Source: Geobacteraceae bacterium
GTDB lineage: Bacteria; Desulfobacterota; Desulfuromonadia; Desulfuromonadales; Geopsychrobacteraceae
Direction: 5' to 3'
Length of the DNA stretch: 53,306 nt
Assembly (NCBI GenBank): GCA_007125165.1
Contig: SLDV01000137.1
Coordinates: 1-53,306, forward strand
Shown here: piece by piece, positions 8,073 through 16,822 of the stretch
How the letters are laid out: each line of letters starts with the position of its first letter
Numbering within the stretch: position 1 is the first letter of the stretch
Program-made: the position numbers and the translations under genes
The notes under the pieces: generated by a model
Seen by the model: only the letters and a program-made list of their open reading frames with translations
Told to the model about the DNA's origin: nothing
The model's database searches: none

Positions 8073-9545
8073 TTAGACGATCGCCTTCATTCCCTGCATG
8101 GCTGCGCGCAGATGTTCGCCAACTTCTTCAATCAGGTGGTTGCGGATCTCAGCATTGATTTCGACCAGGATCTGGTTGTCAACGTAGTTGTCCTTCAATT
8201 CAAGCCCTTTGCCGATAACATCGATGTCGACGTCGGCCATGAAGTCCTTGAGCAGCGGAATGCAGGCATGGGAGAAGAGGTAGCAGCCGTACTCAGCGGT
8301 ATCAGAGATGATGCGGTTCATCTCGTAGAGCTTCTTGCGGGCAATGGTATTGGCAATCAGCGGTGTTTCGTGCAGCGACTCATAATATGCTGATTCCGGC
8401 TCAATACCGGCAGATACCATGACCTCGAAGGCCAGTTCGACGCCTGCCTTGACCATCGCGACCATCAGGATGCCTTTATCGAAAAATTCCTGTTCGGAAA
8501 TTTCACCGGCACCTTCAGTCTGCTCAAAAGCGGTCTTGCCGGTTTCTTCTCGCCAGGTCAGCAGTTTTTTGTCGTCGTTAGCCCAATCTTCCATCATGGT
8601 GCGGGAAAACTCACCGGAAAGAATGTCGTCCATGTGCTTTTCGAACAACGGTTCAAGGATTTCTTTCAACTCTTCGGCCAGGGTAAAGGCCTTGAACTTT
8701 GCCGGGTTGGAAAGGCGATCCAGCATCAAAGTGATGCCGCCATGCTTGAGGGCTTCGGTGATGACTTCCCAGCCTTTCTGGATCAGTTTGACGGCGTAGG
8801 GGGCCTCAATGCCACCAGCGACCATCTTGTCGAAACAGAGCAGGGAGCCAGCCTGGAGCATGCCGCAGAGGATGGTCTGTTCGCCCATCAGGTCGGATTT
8901 GACTTCAGCGATAAAGGAAGATTCAAGAACCCCGGCGCGGTCGCCACCTTGCGCGGAACACAGGGCCTTGGCGATTTCAAGGCCGTTGCCGGCAGGATCG
9001 TTCTCGCCATGAACGGCGATCAGGGTCGGAACGCCGAAACCACGCTTGTACTCTTCGCGCACCTCACTGCCCGGGCACTTGGGGGCAACCATGATGACGG
9101 TGAGGTCTTCACGAATTCTGGTACCCTCTTCAACGATGTTGAATCCGTGAGCATAGCTGAAGACTGCACCTTTTTTCATTAATGGTACCACAGTGTTGAC
9201 GACGTCCGTGTGCTGCTTGTCGGGGGCGAGGTTCATCACGATGTCAGCGGTCGGCAACATCTCCTCGTAGGTACCGACAGTGAAATTGTTGTCGGTGGCA
9301 TTCTGCCAGGACTGGCGCTTTTGCTCGATGGCTTCCTTGCGCAGGGTGTAGGAAACGTCCAGACCGCTATCGCGCATATTCAGCCCCTGATTGAGTCCCT
9401 GGGCGCCGCAGCCGACGATGACGATTTTTTTGCCCTTGGCATAATTGCACCCGTTGGTAAATTCTTCAGCATCCATGAAGCGGCAGGTGGCAAGTTCCTG
9501 AAGCTGACGACGAAACGGCAGTGAATTGAAATAATTTTGACCCAT
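8073..9545 (-). CDS. ilvC: Ketol-acid reductoisomerase, class II (long form)
   Basis: 490 residues, the length of the long E. coli-type enzyme rather than the ~330-residue form. It converts acetolactate or acetohydroxybutyrate to the dihydroxy acid with NADPH and Mg2+, the second common step of valine and isoleucine synthesis. Visible: Rossmann motif [36 protein letters not shown], and the two C-terminal knotted domains with SDTAEYG motifs. The ATG at 9545 has AGGAG upstream and gives the conserved [12 protein letters not shown] beginning. It is divergent from ilvY with a 180-bp shared control region. The 8073 end is followed by the terminator at 7869-7904. Confidence 0.97.
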   Translation of the reverse strand: MGQNYFNSLPFRRQLQELATCRFMDAEEFTNGCNYAKGKKIVIVGCGAQGLNQGLNMRDSGLDVSYTLRKEAIEQKRQSWQNATDNNFTVGTYEEMLPTADIVMNLAPDKQHTDVVNTVVPLMKKGAVFSYAHGFNIVEEGTRIREDLTVIMVAPKCPGSEVREEYKRGFGVPTLIAVHGENDPAGNGLEIAKALCSAQGGDRAGVLESSFIAEVKSDLMGEQTILCGMLQAGSLLCFDKMVAGGIEAPYAVKLIQKGWEVITEALKHGGITLMLDRLSNPAKFKAFTLAEELKEILEPLFEKHMDDILSGEFSRTMMEDWANDDKKLLTWREETGKTAFEQTEGAGEISEQEFFDKGILMVAMVKAGVELAFEVMVSAGIEPESAYYESLHETPLIANTIARKKLYEMNRIISDTAEYGCYLFSHACIPLLKDFMADVDIDVIGKGLELKDNYVDNQILVEINAEIRNHLIEEVGEHLRAAMQGMKAIV

Positions 9546-9725
9546 GTTTGTTCTCCTGATGCTGTTGGTTGAAAATAATTGACGCACTGTTAAAGCGATT
9601 GGTTATGAGCGATCGCCAGAGGATTACCTTGATATCTGCTACTTTATAACAGATTGATGTGTTGCGTAAATTGATTTATTGTGTACGTAGTGTTGCGATT
9701 TAAAAAACAATCCCCGGAGGTGGTG
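9546..9725. promoter_or_regulatory. ilvC/ilvY divergent control region
   Basis: 180 bases between the starts of ilvC (minus) and ilvY (plus). In enterobacteria IlvY binds operators in this gap and activates ilvC when acetolactate or acetohydroxybutyrate is bound, so the same arrangement suggests the same logic. The half nearer ilvY is A/T-rich with repeated GTTGCG-type segments (near 9661 and 9692) that could be operator parts. I cannot place the exact sites. Confidence 0.55.
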
Positions 9726-10619
9726 GTGGATATCAAGGAACTGGAAATTTTTCTTGTTGTTGCAGACCAGTTACATTTCGGCCGCGCCGGGCGCATCTGT
9801 CATTTAAGCCCCTCGGCTGTCACTCGTACCATTCAGCGTTTGGAAGAAGAGATCGGTTCGGCCCTGTTTATCCGCGATAATCGCAAGGTAGAATTGTCTT
9901 ACGTGGGGGAGCGTTTTCGCCTCTATGCCCGTCAGGCTTTGAGTGATTATCAACAATTCAAAAATGAATTGATGCAACTTCCCCAGGTCGCTGGAACCTT
10001 GAGCCTTTATGCGTCGATCACGGCAGTCTATACGGTGCTGCCGGATCTGCTCGAAGCTTTCCGCCAGCAACATCCAAAAATTCAGCTTGAACTCCATACC
10101 GGCGCAGCAGAGCAGGCAGTCGCCCAGGTTGAGGCAGGGGAGATGGATGTCGCCGTGGCGGCGATTCCCGAGCGTGGCAGGGGGGATATTCTCTACCTGC
10201 CGATTATGACCACCGCCCTGGTATTTATCGCCGCGCGTTCGCGTGCGCAGATGTATGCTGCGATGATTAAAAATGAGCCGGATATGGTGCAGATTCCGCT
10301 GATATTGCCGCGCAGCGGGCTGTCTCGGCGACGCATCGACAGTTGGTTCAGACAACGGCGGATTGTGCCTGATATTGCCTCGGAGGTGAGTGGCAACGAG
10401 GCGATTATCCCCATGGTTCATTTGGGCGCCGGAGTCGGCGTTGTGCCGCAACTGGTGCTGGAGCGCAGCCCTTTTCGCGAAGAGGTGGAGGTGCTCTCAG
10501 GGGCCCCGGAGCTGGAGCCCTATGTGGTCGGTCTGTGTACCAGCCGGCGCAATCTGAATAAACCCCAGGTCGGGGCTTTCTGGCAGTTGGCCGAGGAACA
10601 GAGTCGGCGGCTGAGGTAA
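9726..10619 (+). CDS. ilvY: LysR-type regulator IlvY
   Basis: 297 residues if translation starts at the GTG at 9726, five bases after CGGAGG; this equals the E. coli IlvY length. The N-terminal winged helix (DIKELEIFLVVADQLHFGRA, then SPSAVTRTIQRLEEEIG and LFIRDNRKVELSYVGE) closely matches IlvY, and the rest is a LysR periplasmic-binding-like effector domain. Two further GTG codons just upstream are less well placed. Divergent position next to ilvC supports the assignment. It is expected to sense acetolactate/acetohydroxybutyrate and to repress itself. Confidence 0.9.
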   Translation: MDIKELEIFLVVADQLHFGRAGRICHLSPSAVTRTIQRLEEEIGSALFIRDNRKVELSYVGERFRLYARQALSDYQQFKNELMQLPQVAGTLSLYASITAVYTVLPDLLEAFRQQHPKIQLELHTGAAEQAVAQVEAGEMDVAVAAIPERGRGDILYLPIMTTALVFIAARSRAQMYAAMIKNEPDMVQIPLILPRSGLSRRRIDSWFRQRRIVPDIASEVSGNEAIIPMVHLGAGVGVVPQLVLERSPFREEVEVLSGAPELEPYVVGLCTSRRNLNKPQVGAFWQLAEEQSRRLR

Positions 10620-10665
10620 AACGCTATCTGGTTATCTATTTGACCCCAGCAAAGAAAAAAACGGG

Positions 10666-10756
10666 ATATGGATTCTGCGACCTCGCTTCGCTGCGCGCAG
10701 AATGGCGGCAGGTTCTTTTCCATAAACGTACATCTTTGTCATCCTGCGCGAAGTAG
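10666..10756. repeat. REP-like palindromic repeat fragment
   Basis: ATTCTGCG (10670) and CGCAGAAT (10697) form a hairpin with a loop rich in CTTCGCT, and a related partial unit TCATCCTGCGCGAAG begins near 10739. This resembles intergenic palindromes of the TCATTCTGCGCGAAG type found in many bacteria. It lies between ilvY and the selenoprotein gene and encodes nothing. Confidence 0.6.
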
Positions 10757-10791
10757 CCGTTATAACTGGAGCACAGTGGATAACAAAAAAA

Positions 10792-11019
10792 CTACTTAAT
10801 TATCTGCTGTAGTTGTTCAACCATTTGAAATTCAGACGGAAATTCACCCGTTTTCTTCTTTGAATAAATCAACGAGTCGTTCACTTTTATCTCAAAAACG
10901 CCGCCGCTGGAAGGGATCATCTCAACCTGTACAGGCAGGGCTGCTTCAATTTTTGCCGCCAGACTGACGGCGCGGGGGCGGTAGTTTCAGGAACTACAAT
11001 ACTCGATACTGATATTCAT
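10792..11019 (-). CDS. SelW/Rdx-family selenoprotein (in-frame UGA = Sec)
   Basis: 75 residues when the UGA at 10989-10987 is read as selenocysteine. It starts MNISIEYCSS, then Sec11, NYRPRAVSLAAKIEAAL, and continues to a TAG at 10792. The CSSU motif sits right after the first beta strand, exactly where SelW-like thioredoxin-fold proteins carry CxxU or CxxC, and the rest (VEMIPSSGGVFEIKVNDSLI, GEFPSEFQMVEQL) matches the family. AAAGGAG precedes the ATG. Without UGA read-through the product would be only ten residues. A hairpin suitable as bacterial SECIS follows the UGA. It is 11 bases behind the exonuclease gene and probably co-transcribed. Role: presumed thiol/selenol redox protein; partners unknown. 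Confidence 0.88.
10955..10989 (-). promoter_or_regulatory. Candidate bacterial SECIS element
   Basis: Immediately after the UGA, the mRNA can form CGCC / GGCG around the 8-base loop GUCAGUCU, or the longer CCGCC / GGCGG closing pair. The loop starts about 18 bases from the UGA and carries exposed G and U, as SelB-binding bacterial SECIS hairpins do. The structure was drawn by hand, without an energy calculation. Confidence 0.6.
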
Positions 11020-11030
11020 ACTGATCTCCT

Positions 11031-11702
11031 TTAGCCAAACAGATTGCCGGTTGTGTCCAATTGATTGTGCCTGGCGTCTTCGGCAGCCTTGAGCAGAAAA
11101 TCATTCACTTGTTCCTTGCTGATTGTTGCGGTCTTTTTCAGCAGGTCGAAGGGCAGAAAATTGAAGCCATAGCGGTGTATCAAGTCATCATTGATCGCCC
11201 GCCACAATTGTGATGTCATCTCGGCATCGGCCAGGGCGCGGTGGAATGTCGCAGCGGGCGTCAGGTTTTTGTACTGTACCAGGGTTGCCAGTTTATAGTT
11301 GATAAGGTCGGGGTAGGTGCGTCGAGATAACTGGAGCGTGCAGTTAAAGTTCAACGGGCGCGGTTTGCCGAACAGGTTCAGCTCTGCTTCGATAAACTTC
11401 TGGTCAAATGCCGCATTGTGAGCGACAAAGGGATAGGTGCCGACAAAATCGACGAAGTCTGTCATCACCTGGCGGCAGTCTGGGGCGTCCTGGAGCATGC
11501 TGTTAGTGATACCGGTCAAAGATTCGATTTCCCGTGATACCAGGAAGTCTGGACGCATCAGGCTCTCAAAACGCTCGAGGATCTGCGCCCCACGTATCTT
11601 GACGGCGCCGAATTCAATGACCCGGTCACCTTTTTCCGGCAGCATGCCGGTGGTTTCGACGTCGATGACAATGACTGTTTCATGTTGATCAGAAGTTGAC
11701 AC
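11031..11702 (-). CDS. 3'-5' exonuclease, DNA polymerase III epsilon-like
   Basis: 223 residues, GTG start at 11702 with GAGG upstream. DEDDh exonuclease motifs: Exo I VIDVETTG (D14, E16), Exo II VAHNAAFDQKF, Exo III HRALADAEMT (H and D of the active site). This is the fold of DnaQ and of stand-alone exonucleases that trim DNA or RNA 3' ends. As a short single-domain protein it could be a proofreading subunit for the DnaE at 20741, but many bacteria have several such exonucleases, so that is unproven. The selenoprotein gene follows on the same strand. Confidence 0.85.
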   Translation of the reverse strand: MSTSDQHETVIVIDVETTGMLPEKGDRVIEFGAVKIRGAQILERFESLMRPDFLVSREIESLTGITNSMLQDAPDCRQVMTDFVDFVGTYPFVAHNAAFDQKFIEAELNLFGKPRPLNFNCTLQLSRRTYPDLINYKLATLVQYKNLTPAATFHRALADAEMTSQLWRAINDDLIHRYGFNFLPFDLLKKTATISKEQVNDFLLKAAEDARHNQLDTTGNLFG

Positions 11703-11888
11703 GTTAAAATACCTCGGCAGGAAAAATGTGGTACATGTATTTATGATTGTTGCTGAGCCGGGTTGGTCTTGTCAAATCAGCTTCTCCTTACCGGATGTTG
11801 ACCCAGTATTTTCTTGCGTCGATGTGCTTGCTTTTTTACAGTGCTGATCCACCTTCAAATTGGCAATCCAACCATCTATGGAGTGACC

Positions 11889-12902
11889 ATGAATTCGCAT
11901 CGTCAGCCTGGGCGCAGGCCAAAAAAATACAGTCAGGCAGCACGCCTGCATGACCTGATTCGCATTCTGGAGTTGCGCTACGGTGCGACGGTAGCAGAGC
12001 TGGTTGAGGAATGCGAGGTTACCAGACGAACTATCTATCGCGATCTGCAGGCGCTGATGGACGCCGGTTATCCCCTGGTCAGTGAACGTCTGCCGGACGG
12101 TCAGGTTGGCTATCGTTTTGTCGCCGGCTACAGCAAAATCCCACCCCTGACCCTGTCTCTTGATGAATTGATGACGCTTTATCTGTGTCGAGGGCAACTG
12201 GAGTTCCTTGAGGGAACACCTTTCCAGGATGATCTTGAGGCAATTTTTACCCGCCTGCGGTCGTTACTCCCTCCCCGCAGTGTCGCTCATCTGGAGCGGA
12301 TTGCCGAAGCATCCTCTCCGCGTTTTCAGGGGTACAAGGATTATTCTACCCAGCACCAGATCCTTGTCGACCTGCGTCAGGCCCTGTTGAAGCAGCAGCG
12401 TTGTCAGATCCGTTATCGCCCGGCTCAACGTCCACCTGATGATTATCTGATCGATCCTTATACTCTGCTCTTCTACAATTATGCGCTTTATATCGGTGCT
12501 TATGCACATAATCGCAAAGGAATTCGATTGTTTGCCGTAGACCGTATTGACAGCGTCAATCTTGAACCACAGCGGTTCGAGGTGCCTGAAAATTATCATC
12601 CGAGCCAGTTGACGGGAACGGCCTTCGGTCTGATTGCCGACGGTCCGGTGCATGAACTGGAGCTGCATTTTGATGTTCAGATTGCTCACTTGATCCGCGA
12701 GCGGGTATGGCACCCTCTTCAGCAGATCGATGAACAGCAGGACGGGTCGCTGATGCTGCGTTTTCGTGCCAGCGGTGATAAGGAGATTCTGGCCTGGCTC
12801 TATTCTTTTCTTCCACATGTCAGGATTTTGCAACCGGAATCATTGCGTCGCCAGTTTATCCTTGGATTACAATCAGCCTTGGCTGAGCAGTTGAACAACT
12901 GA
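11889..12902 (+). CDS. WYL-domain transcriptional regulator
   Basis: 337 residues. An N-terminal helix-turn-helix of the DeoR type lies near residues 18-75 (LHDLIRILELRYGATVAELVEECEVTRRTIYRDLQ); a WYL domain follows near 140-215 (RYRPAQRPPDDYLIDPYTLLFYNYALYIGAYA), then a WYL C-terminal extension. WYL regulators commonly respond to ligands such as nucleotides or nucleic acid and often control DNA-damage or defence functions. No defence genes lie here. The ATG at 11889 is chosen over an upstream in-frame ATG because it begins the conserved part. Divergent from the exonuclease gene; target unknown. Confidence 0.88.
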   Translation: MNSHRQPGRRPKKYSQAARLHDLIRILELRYGATVAELVEECEVTRRTIYRDLQALMDAGYPLVSERLPDGQVGYRFVAGYSKIPPLTLSLDELMTLYLCRGQLEFLEGTPFQDDLEAIFTRLRSLLPPRSVAHLERIAEASSPRFQGYKDYSTQHQILVDLRQALLKQQRCQIRYRPAQRPPDDYLIDPYTLLFYNYALYIGAYAHNRKGIRLFAVDRIDSVNLEPQRFEVPENYHPSQLTGTAFGLIADGPVHELELHFDVQIAHLIRERVWHPLQQIDEQQDGSLMLRFRASGDKEILAWLYSFLPHVRILQPESLRRQFILGLQSALAEQLNN

Positions 12903-12974
12903 GAGCTGTGTGACATATACTGACGCTGTGGCCTGTTATAAGGGTGATAACCTATTCAATCATGTCAAGGAGAA

Positions 12975-13358
12975 ATGAATATGATCTGGTTATCAAAAAT
13001 GCACGAGCAGGGCCACGTCAGTTATTATTTTTCACCGCGGTCGGTAAACTTTTCCTGTTCCGGTGGAGTATCCAGAGGTATAATCGAAGGCGTTTTCGGT
13101 GATGGAACAGACGAGGTTTTAACCGAAATTTTGTTGGGAGATGAGGAATCTGTTCGTTTCCTGCCGGTCTGGAATGAGTGTGATGGGGCCGAGTCGTTCC
13201 CGCAACCAGAGGATGATCGGGTTCTGGGATCGCTGTTGCTGGATGAGATTAAGCAGCGGATCGATCTTGATACGGTTCTTTTGAACGGGGAATGCCATCC
13301 CAACAGGGAATTTTCCTCACCACAACAGCCATCCCCAGTCTGTGCCATGGCGGCTTGA
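12975..13358 (+). CDS. Hypothetical acidic protein (127 aa)
   Basis: Starts MNMIWLSKMHEQGHVSYYFS with AAGGAG at 12967-12972, a good initiation signal. The protein is soluble and acidic, with no membrane segment and no family I recognise. It contains a glycine-rich GGVSRGIIEGVFGDGTDEV segment, and its C-terminus is rich in Pro/Ser/Gln. Two cysteines (NECDG, NGECHP) and a third near the end have no clear motif. It ends 48 bases before yceF and may be co-transcribed with it. Function unknown. Confidence 0.65.
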   Translation: MNMIWLSKMHEQGHVSYYFSPRSVNFSCSGGVSRGIIEGVFGDGTDEVLTEILLGDEESVRFLPVWNECDGAESFPQPEDDRVLGSLLLDEIKQRIDLDTVLLNGECHPNREFSSPQQPSPVCAMAA

Positions 13359-13406
13359 CAGGTACAGAGAAGGCGGGGTTGGTCGATCAGATAAAAGAGA
13401 TTACCG

Positions 13407-14000
13407 ATGAGAAAAATAGTTCTTGCGTCAACCAGCCCGTACCGTCAGCAGTTGCTGAAGCAGTTGCAGATTCCTTTTGTGACAGCAGCTCCCGAGTTTG
13501 ATGAAGTCATCGATCCGCACGTGTCACCGGCACTTCAGGTTCGTCATCTGGCGGTTGGCAAGGCACAGAGTTTAGCCAGTCAATACCCTGATGCGGTGAT
13601 CATTGGTTCCGATCAGCTTTTTGTTGATCAACGGGGCAGGACTCTCGGGAAAGCAGGGGATGAGCGCGGGGCATTCCAGCAATTGCGCCAGATGGCGGGA
13701 AGAACCCATTGCTTCTATACGGGGCTGGCGTTGCTGGATTGTCGCAACAATACTATTCAGACAGACCACGCGACCTTTTCCGTTACGATGAGATCACTCA
13801 CAGATACCCAGATAGGTGACTACCTGAAGCGTGAGCGTCCTTATGACTGTGCCGGCTCCTTCAAGGTTGAAGGCCTGGGTATTGCCTTAATTGAAAAAAT
13901 GGAAGGGGAAGATTTTAACGCATTGATCGGGCTGCCTTTGATCAAGCTGGTAACTATGCTTGAACAGGCCGGTATACAGGTTTTGAAGAAAATGCACTAG
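13407..14000 (+). CDS. yceF: Maf-like nucleotide pyrophosphatase, YceF type
   Basis: 197 residues resembling E. coli YceF (7-methyl-GTP pyrophosphatase) along the full length: KIVLASTSPYRQQLLKQL at the N-terminus, IGSDQ near residue 70 (catalytic Asp), FYTGLALLD, YDCAGSFKVEGLG and GLPLIKLV. Maf proteins hydrolyse non-canonical or modified nucleoside triphosphates to monophosphates and PPi, cleaning the pool. The IGSDQLF and CAGSF variants favour the YceF branch over YhdE/Maf dTTP/UTP pyrophosphatases. It is followed by the riboswitch region. Confidence 0.92.
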   Translation: MRKIVLASTSPYRQQLLKQLQIPFVTAAPEFDEVIDPHVSPALQVRHLAVGKAQSLASQYPDAVIIGSDQLFVDQRGRTLGKAGDERGAFQQLRQMAGRTHCFYTGLALLDCRNNTIQTDHATFSVTMRSLTDTQIGDYLKRERPYDCAGSFKVEGLGIALIEKMEGEDFNALIGLPLIKLVTMLEQAGIQVLKKMH

Positions 14001-14027
14001 AAAATTGGAGACATCTCATTTTTGTTC

Positions 14028-14056
14028 TTGATTTGTGTTTCGTTATTTGCTAAGGT
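14028..14056 (+). promoter_or_regulatory. Candidate promoter of the riboswitch transcript
   Basis: TTGATT (14028-14033) and TAAGGT (14051-14056) are separated by 17 bases, a fair sigma-70-type match placed about 30 bases ahead of the aptamer. Assigned by eye. Confidence 0.4.
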
Positions 14057-14083
14057 GCAAAGCAAAATGTATACAGCAGTAAG

Positions 14084-14173
14084 CTGTCTACCGAAAGGGC
14101 AAAACCAGAGTAATCTGGTGACGCAAAGCCACGGATCCCTGATCATGGGACCGCCGGGTTGCCGAAGCGGACG
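14084..14173 (+). promoter_or_regulatory. GEMM-I cyclic dinucleotide riboswitch aptamer
   Basis: The conserved GEMM-I core is plain: GAAAGGGCAAAACC, a CCAGA-GTAA-TCTGG hairpin with a GNRA tetraloop (14104-14117), GGTGACGCAAAGCC, a second arm CGGATCCC / GGGACCG, and the closing CCGGGTTGCCGA. This class binds c-di-GMP, and variants in Geobacter-like bacteria bind cAMP-GMP. The base I align with position 20 of the Vibrio Vc2 aptamer is G, which favours c-di-GMP. It is followed by a terminator and then by a secreted-protein gene. Confidence 0.93.
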
Positions 14174-14206
14174 CGACGCTTTTCCCGCCCTTTTGAATAC
14201 GGTAGG

Positions 14207-14245
14207 AAAAACGCCCACTTCGGTTTAATGGAGTGGGCGTTTTTT
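14207..14245 (+). terminator. Riboswitch expression-platform terminator
   Basis: AAAAACGCCCACT pairs with AGTGGGCGTTTTTT, followed by the T-run; a strong intrinsic terminator about 35 bases after the aptamer. It is ideally placed for ligand-controlled read-through into the gene at 14429. The leader beyond it (14246-14428) holds one more hairpin, TGGGGTG / CACCCCA (14341-14364), and no gene. Confidence 0.88.
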
Positions 14246-14428
14246 GTGCTCCTTCGAGCTCCATCCTGTGCGTCAGCAGCAGAAATTTCTGAGTCTTGAC
14301 CGGCATCTCGGTTTTGCCCCGATTTTAAGGTAAAATTCTATGGGGTGTGGTTTGTTTCACCCCACTAACGAGCTCCAATGGTCCGTTGTGCAGGCTGTGG
14401 CGACGGGCAGAGGGTCCGGAGGTTGCAA

Positions 14429-16810
14429 ATGAAAAAGATAACGGGTCTGTTGTTGATGTTTCTGCTGTTTCTTGGTTTGGGAGTTACATCGGCGGTTTGG
14501 GCTAAAACGGCTAATCTGTCCTGGGAGGCCAGCCCCAGCGAGGTCCTTGGCTATAAAGTTTACTACAAGGCCGGATCAGATGATCTTTCGCGTGAGGGGG
14601 GGGCGGGTACGATCGTTGTGGACGTTGGAGATGTTCTGACTTACAGCTTTTCCGGTTTGGATCCAGTCCTTGATTATTATTTTGCCGTTACCGCGTATGA
14701 TGCCGCAGGGCAGGAGAGTGATTTTTCCAACCAGGTCCACAGCCCGGCGGAAATTGCTGTCAACAATCCACCTGTCCTCGAACCGATCGGTGCTCAGTCC
14801 CTTGCCGCCGGCGATAACTTTAATCTGATCATCAGTGCCAGTGATCCTGACGGCGATGCTTTGCTCTTCAGTGCAACTAATCTGCCCGCTGGTTCTGTAT
14901 TTGCTCCCTCGACGCGCTCTTTCAGTTGGATTCCGAGCAATCAGCAGGTCGGAACCCATAACGTCACTTTTGTGGTCAGTGACGGTGATCTGCAAGATAG
15001 TGAAATTGTTCCTCTCACTGTTGTCCGTGCCAACGAACCACCGGTGCTCAACCCCATCGGTGCACAATCAGTCAGCGAAGGGGATCTGCTTCAATTCGGT
15101 GTTTCGGCTACCACTGAAAGTGATAACTTTATTTTCAGTGCTTCAGGGTTGCCGTCTGGAGCCAGCTTCGACTCCAATGCTCGATTGTTTAACTGGACAC
15201 CTGATTACGATCAGGCCGGTAGTTTTATCGTCACCTTTGCCGTCACCGATGGGACTGATTCTGATTCAGAGGCGGTTACTGTTACCGTCCATAATACCAA
15301 CCGGCCACCGGTGATTTCCGGCAGCCCGAATCTCACAGTCGGCGTTGGTCAGACATATCTCTTTGCTCCAACTGCAAGTGATCCCGATGGTGATACCCTG
15401 ACCTTTTCTATAAATGCCCTGCCTTTCTGGGCAAGCTTCAATCAGCATACCGGAGTGTTGAGCGGAACGCCGGTATCTCAGGATATCGGGGTCAGCTCGA
15501 ACATTATCATCTCCGTCAGTGACGGAACCCTGACGGCATCTTTGCCGGCATTCTCCATTGAGGTTACGCCCGGGACAGAAGAGTCTGAGCCAAGTTATGT
15601 CGATGGTGAACTCGACTCCGATGGCGATGGTATCCCTGATAGCCGCGACGGTTTCCCCTACGATCCAACCAGAGCCGACTGGGTGATTGACGCCAGTGCC
15701 GGGACCGGTGGCTTTATCAATCCGGACGGTGAGGTTTCGGTTCTTTACGGCGGGTCACAGCGTTTTGAAGTTGTTCCGGCAGCGGGCTATTATATCAATG
15801 ACCTGCTCGTCAATGGTGTGTCCGTAGGGCTGCTAGACAGTTATGAGTTTATGGATGTCGATTCACACCATACCATTGAAGCCATCTTTTCTGAAATGCC
15901 GGTTGGTTTAAGTCAGGATCCCCTTGAACCGGGCCTGAAAGGCATTGAACGTCTTGACGGTGGTGATGATAGTAACAACCTGGTTGATGGAAAACCTCGT
16001 TTCGATCTGGATTATCGCTTCCACGTCATGCTGCGTGATTCCGGATCGCTTGATCAGTATCGCTTGTTTGTGGTGATCAATGGCTACCGTTATCCGTTGG
16101 ATCATGATCGTGGTGCACTTGCCAGTGGTGCACGTTTCGTCACGACGACAAGACTGGGACCAGCCTATTCCCACCGTTACTACTTTGTTGCCGAAAATTC
16201 GTCCGGAACGCAGTTATGGCGTTATCCGGTAACAGGTGATCTGCCGGGTCCGGTTGTTGAGCTTCTTGCCGGGCACAATATGGTTGGTCTGTCAGGGAAT
16301 GTCGATCCATACGGGCTCATGACAAGGGACTTGCTTGGAGTAAGGCAGGTTTATCGCTGGTTACCGACCGCTAAAAAAGACGGTGCCTACGAAATGGTCG
16401 ACAGTGGAGCGCCCGTGGCAGCGGGGGAAGGTTATCAGTTGCGCAGATCAACAAGTAACAGATTGCCTGACTTACGCCACTACGGAGAAGTAGCGACCAG
16501 TTATTACGAGTTTAACGTGTCACCGGGATGGAACCTGATTGCCAACCCCTATGGCGGAAATGTCTTGCTCGAAGATATTCAAGTGCGAACAGGTGAAGCC
16601 ACTCCTGTAGATTGGTTGACAGCAGCGTCACAATCACTGGTTGTCGATAGTTTGTTTGCCTACCTTGGCGAAGATTGGGGCGGTGGTAACGAAGTCACCA
16701 GCGCCGCTGGCACCAACAGAGCCGTTCTGGTGCCCTGGATCGGTTACTGGGTTTACGTTAACCCTGTGAATCAGCCGGTGTCACTGCTGATCCCCAGACC
16801 TTTACGCTAA
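14429..16810 (+). CDS. Large secreted protein with fibronectin III and Ig-like/cadherin-like repeats
   Basis: 793 residues; CGGAGG precedes the ATG at 14429. Signal peptide MKKITGLLLMFLLFLGLGVT with a probable cut after VWA (residue 25). A fibronectin type III domain (~26-105) is followed by three putative Ig-like repeats, each opening with an N-x-PPV motif (for example NNPPVLEPIGAQS) and carrying Ca-binding-like SDPDGD segments. Then come the Asp-rich DSDGDGIPDSRDGFPYDP (thrombospondin-3/dockerin-like calcium site) and a bacterial repeat region with FSEMPVG. The C-terminal ~250 residues are beta-rich with no domain I can name. It is probably outer-surface or extracellular, in adhesion or matrix. 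The upstream riboswitch puts it under second-messenger control. Confidence 0.85.
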   Translation: MKKITGLLLMFLLFLGLGVTSAVWAKTANLSWEASPSEVLGYKVYYKAGSDDLSREGGAGTIVVDVGDVLTYSFSGLDPVLDYYFAVTAYDAAGQESDFSNQVHSPAEIAVNNPPVLEPIGAQSLAAGDNFNLIISASDPDGDALLFSATNLPAGSVFAPSTRSFSWIPSNQQVGTHNVTFVVSDGDLQDSEIVPLTVVRANEPPVLNPIGAQSVSEGDLLQFGVSATTESDNFIFSASGLPSGASFDSNARLFNWTPDYDQAGSFIVTFAVTDGTDSDSEAVTVTVHNTNRPPVISGSPNLTVGVGQTYLFAPTASDPDGDTLTFSINALPFWASFNQHTGVLSGTPVSQDIGVSSNIIISVSDGTLTASLPAFSIEVTPGTEESEPSYVDGELDSDGDGIPDSRDGFPYDPTRADWVIDASAGTGGFINPDGEVSVLYGGSQRFEVVPAAGYYINDLLVNGVSVGLLDSYEFMDVDSHHTIEAIFSEMPVGLSQDPLEPGLKGIERLDGGDDSNNLVDGKPRFDLDYRFHVMLRDSGSLDQYRLFVVINGYRYPLDHDRGALASGARFVTTTRLGPAYSHRYYFVAENSSGTQLWRYPVTGDLPGPVVELLAGHNMVGLSGNVDPYGLMTRDLLGVRQVYRWLPTAKKDGAYEMVDSGAPVAAGEGYQLRRSTSNRLPDLRHYGEVATSYYEFNVSPGWNLIANPYGGNVLLEDIQVRTGEATPVDWLTAASQSLVVDSLFAYLGEDWGGGNEVTSAAGTNRAVLVPWIGYWVYVNPVNQPVSLLIPRPLR

Positions 16811-16822
16811 CAGGAGTTGACG

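Noticed and set aside
13999-14428. A second GEMM aptamer after the terminator
   Set aside because: The GCAAAG core and the partner arms do not recur; only a TGGGGTG/CACCCCA hairpin is present.
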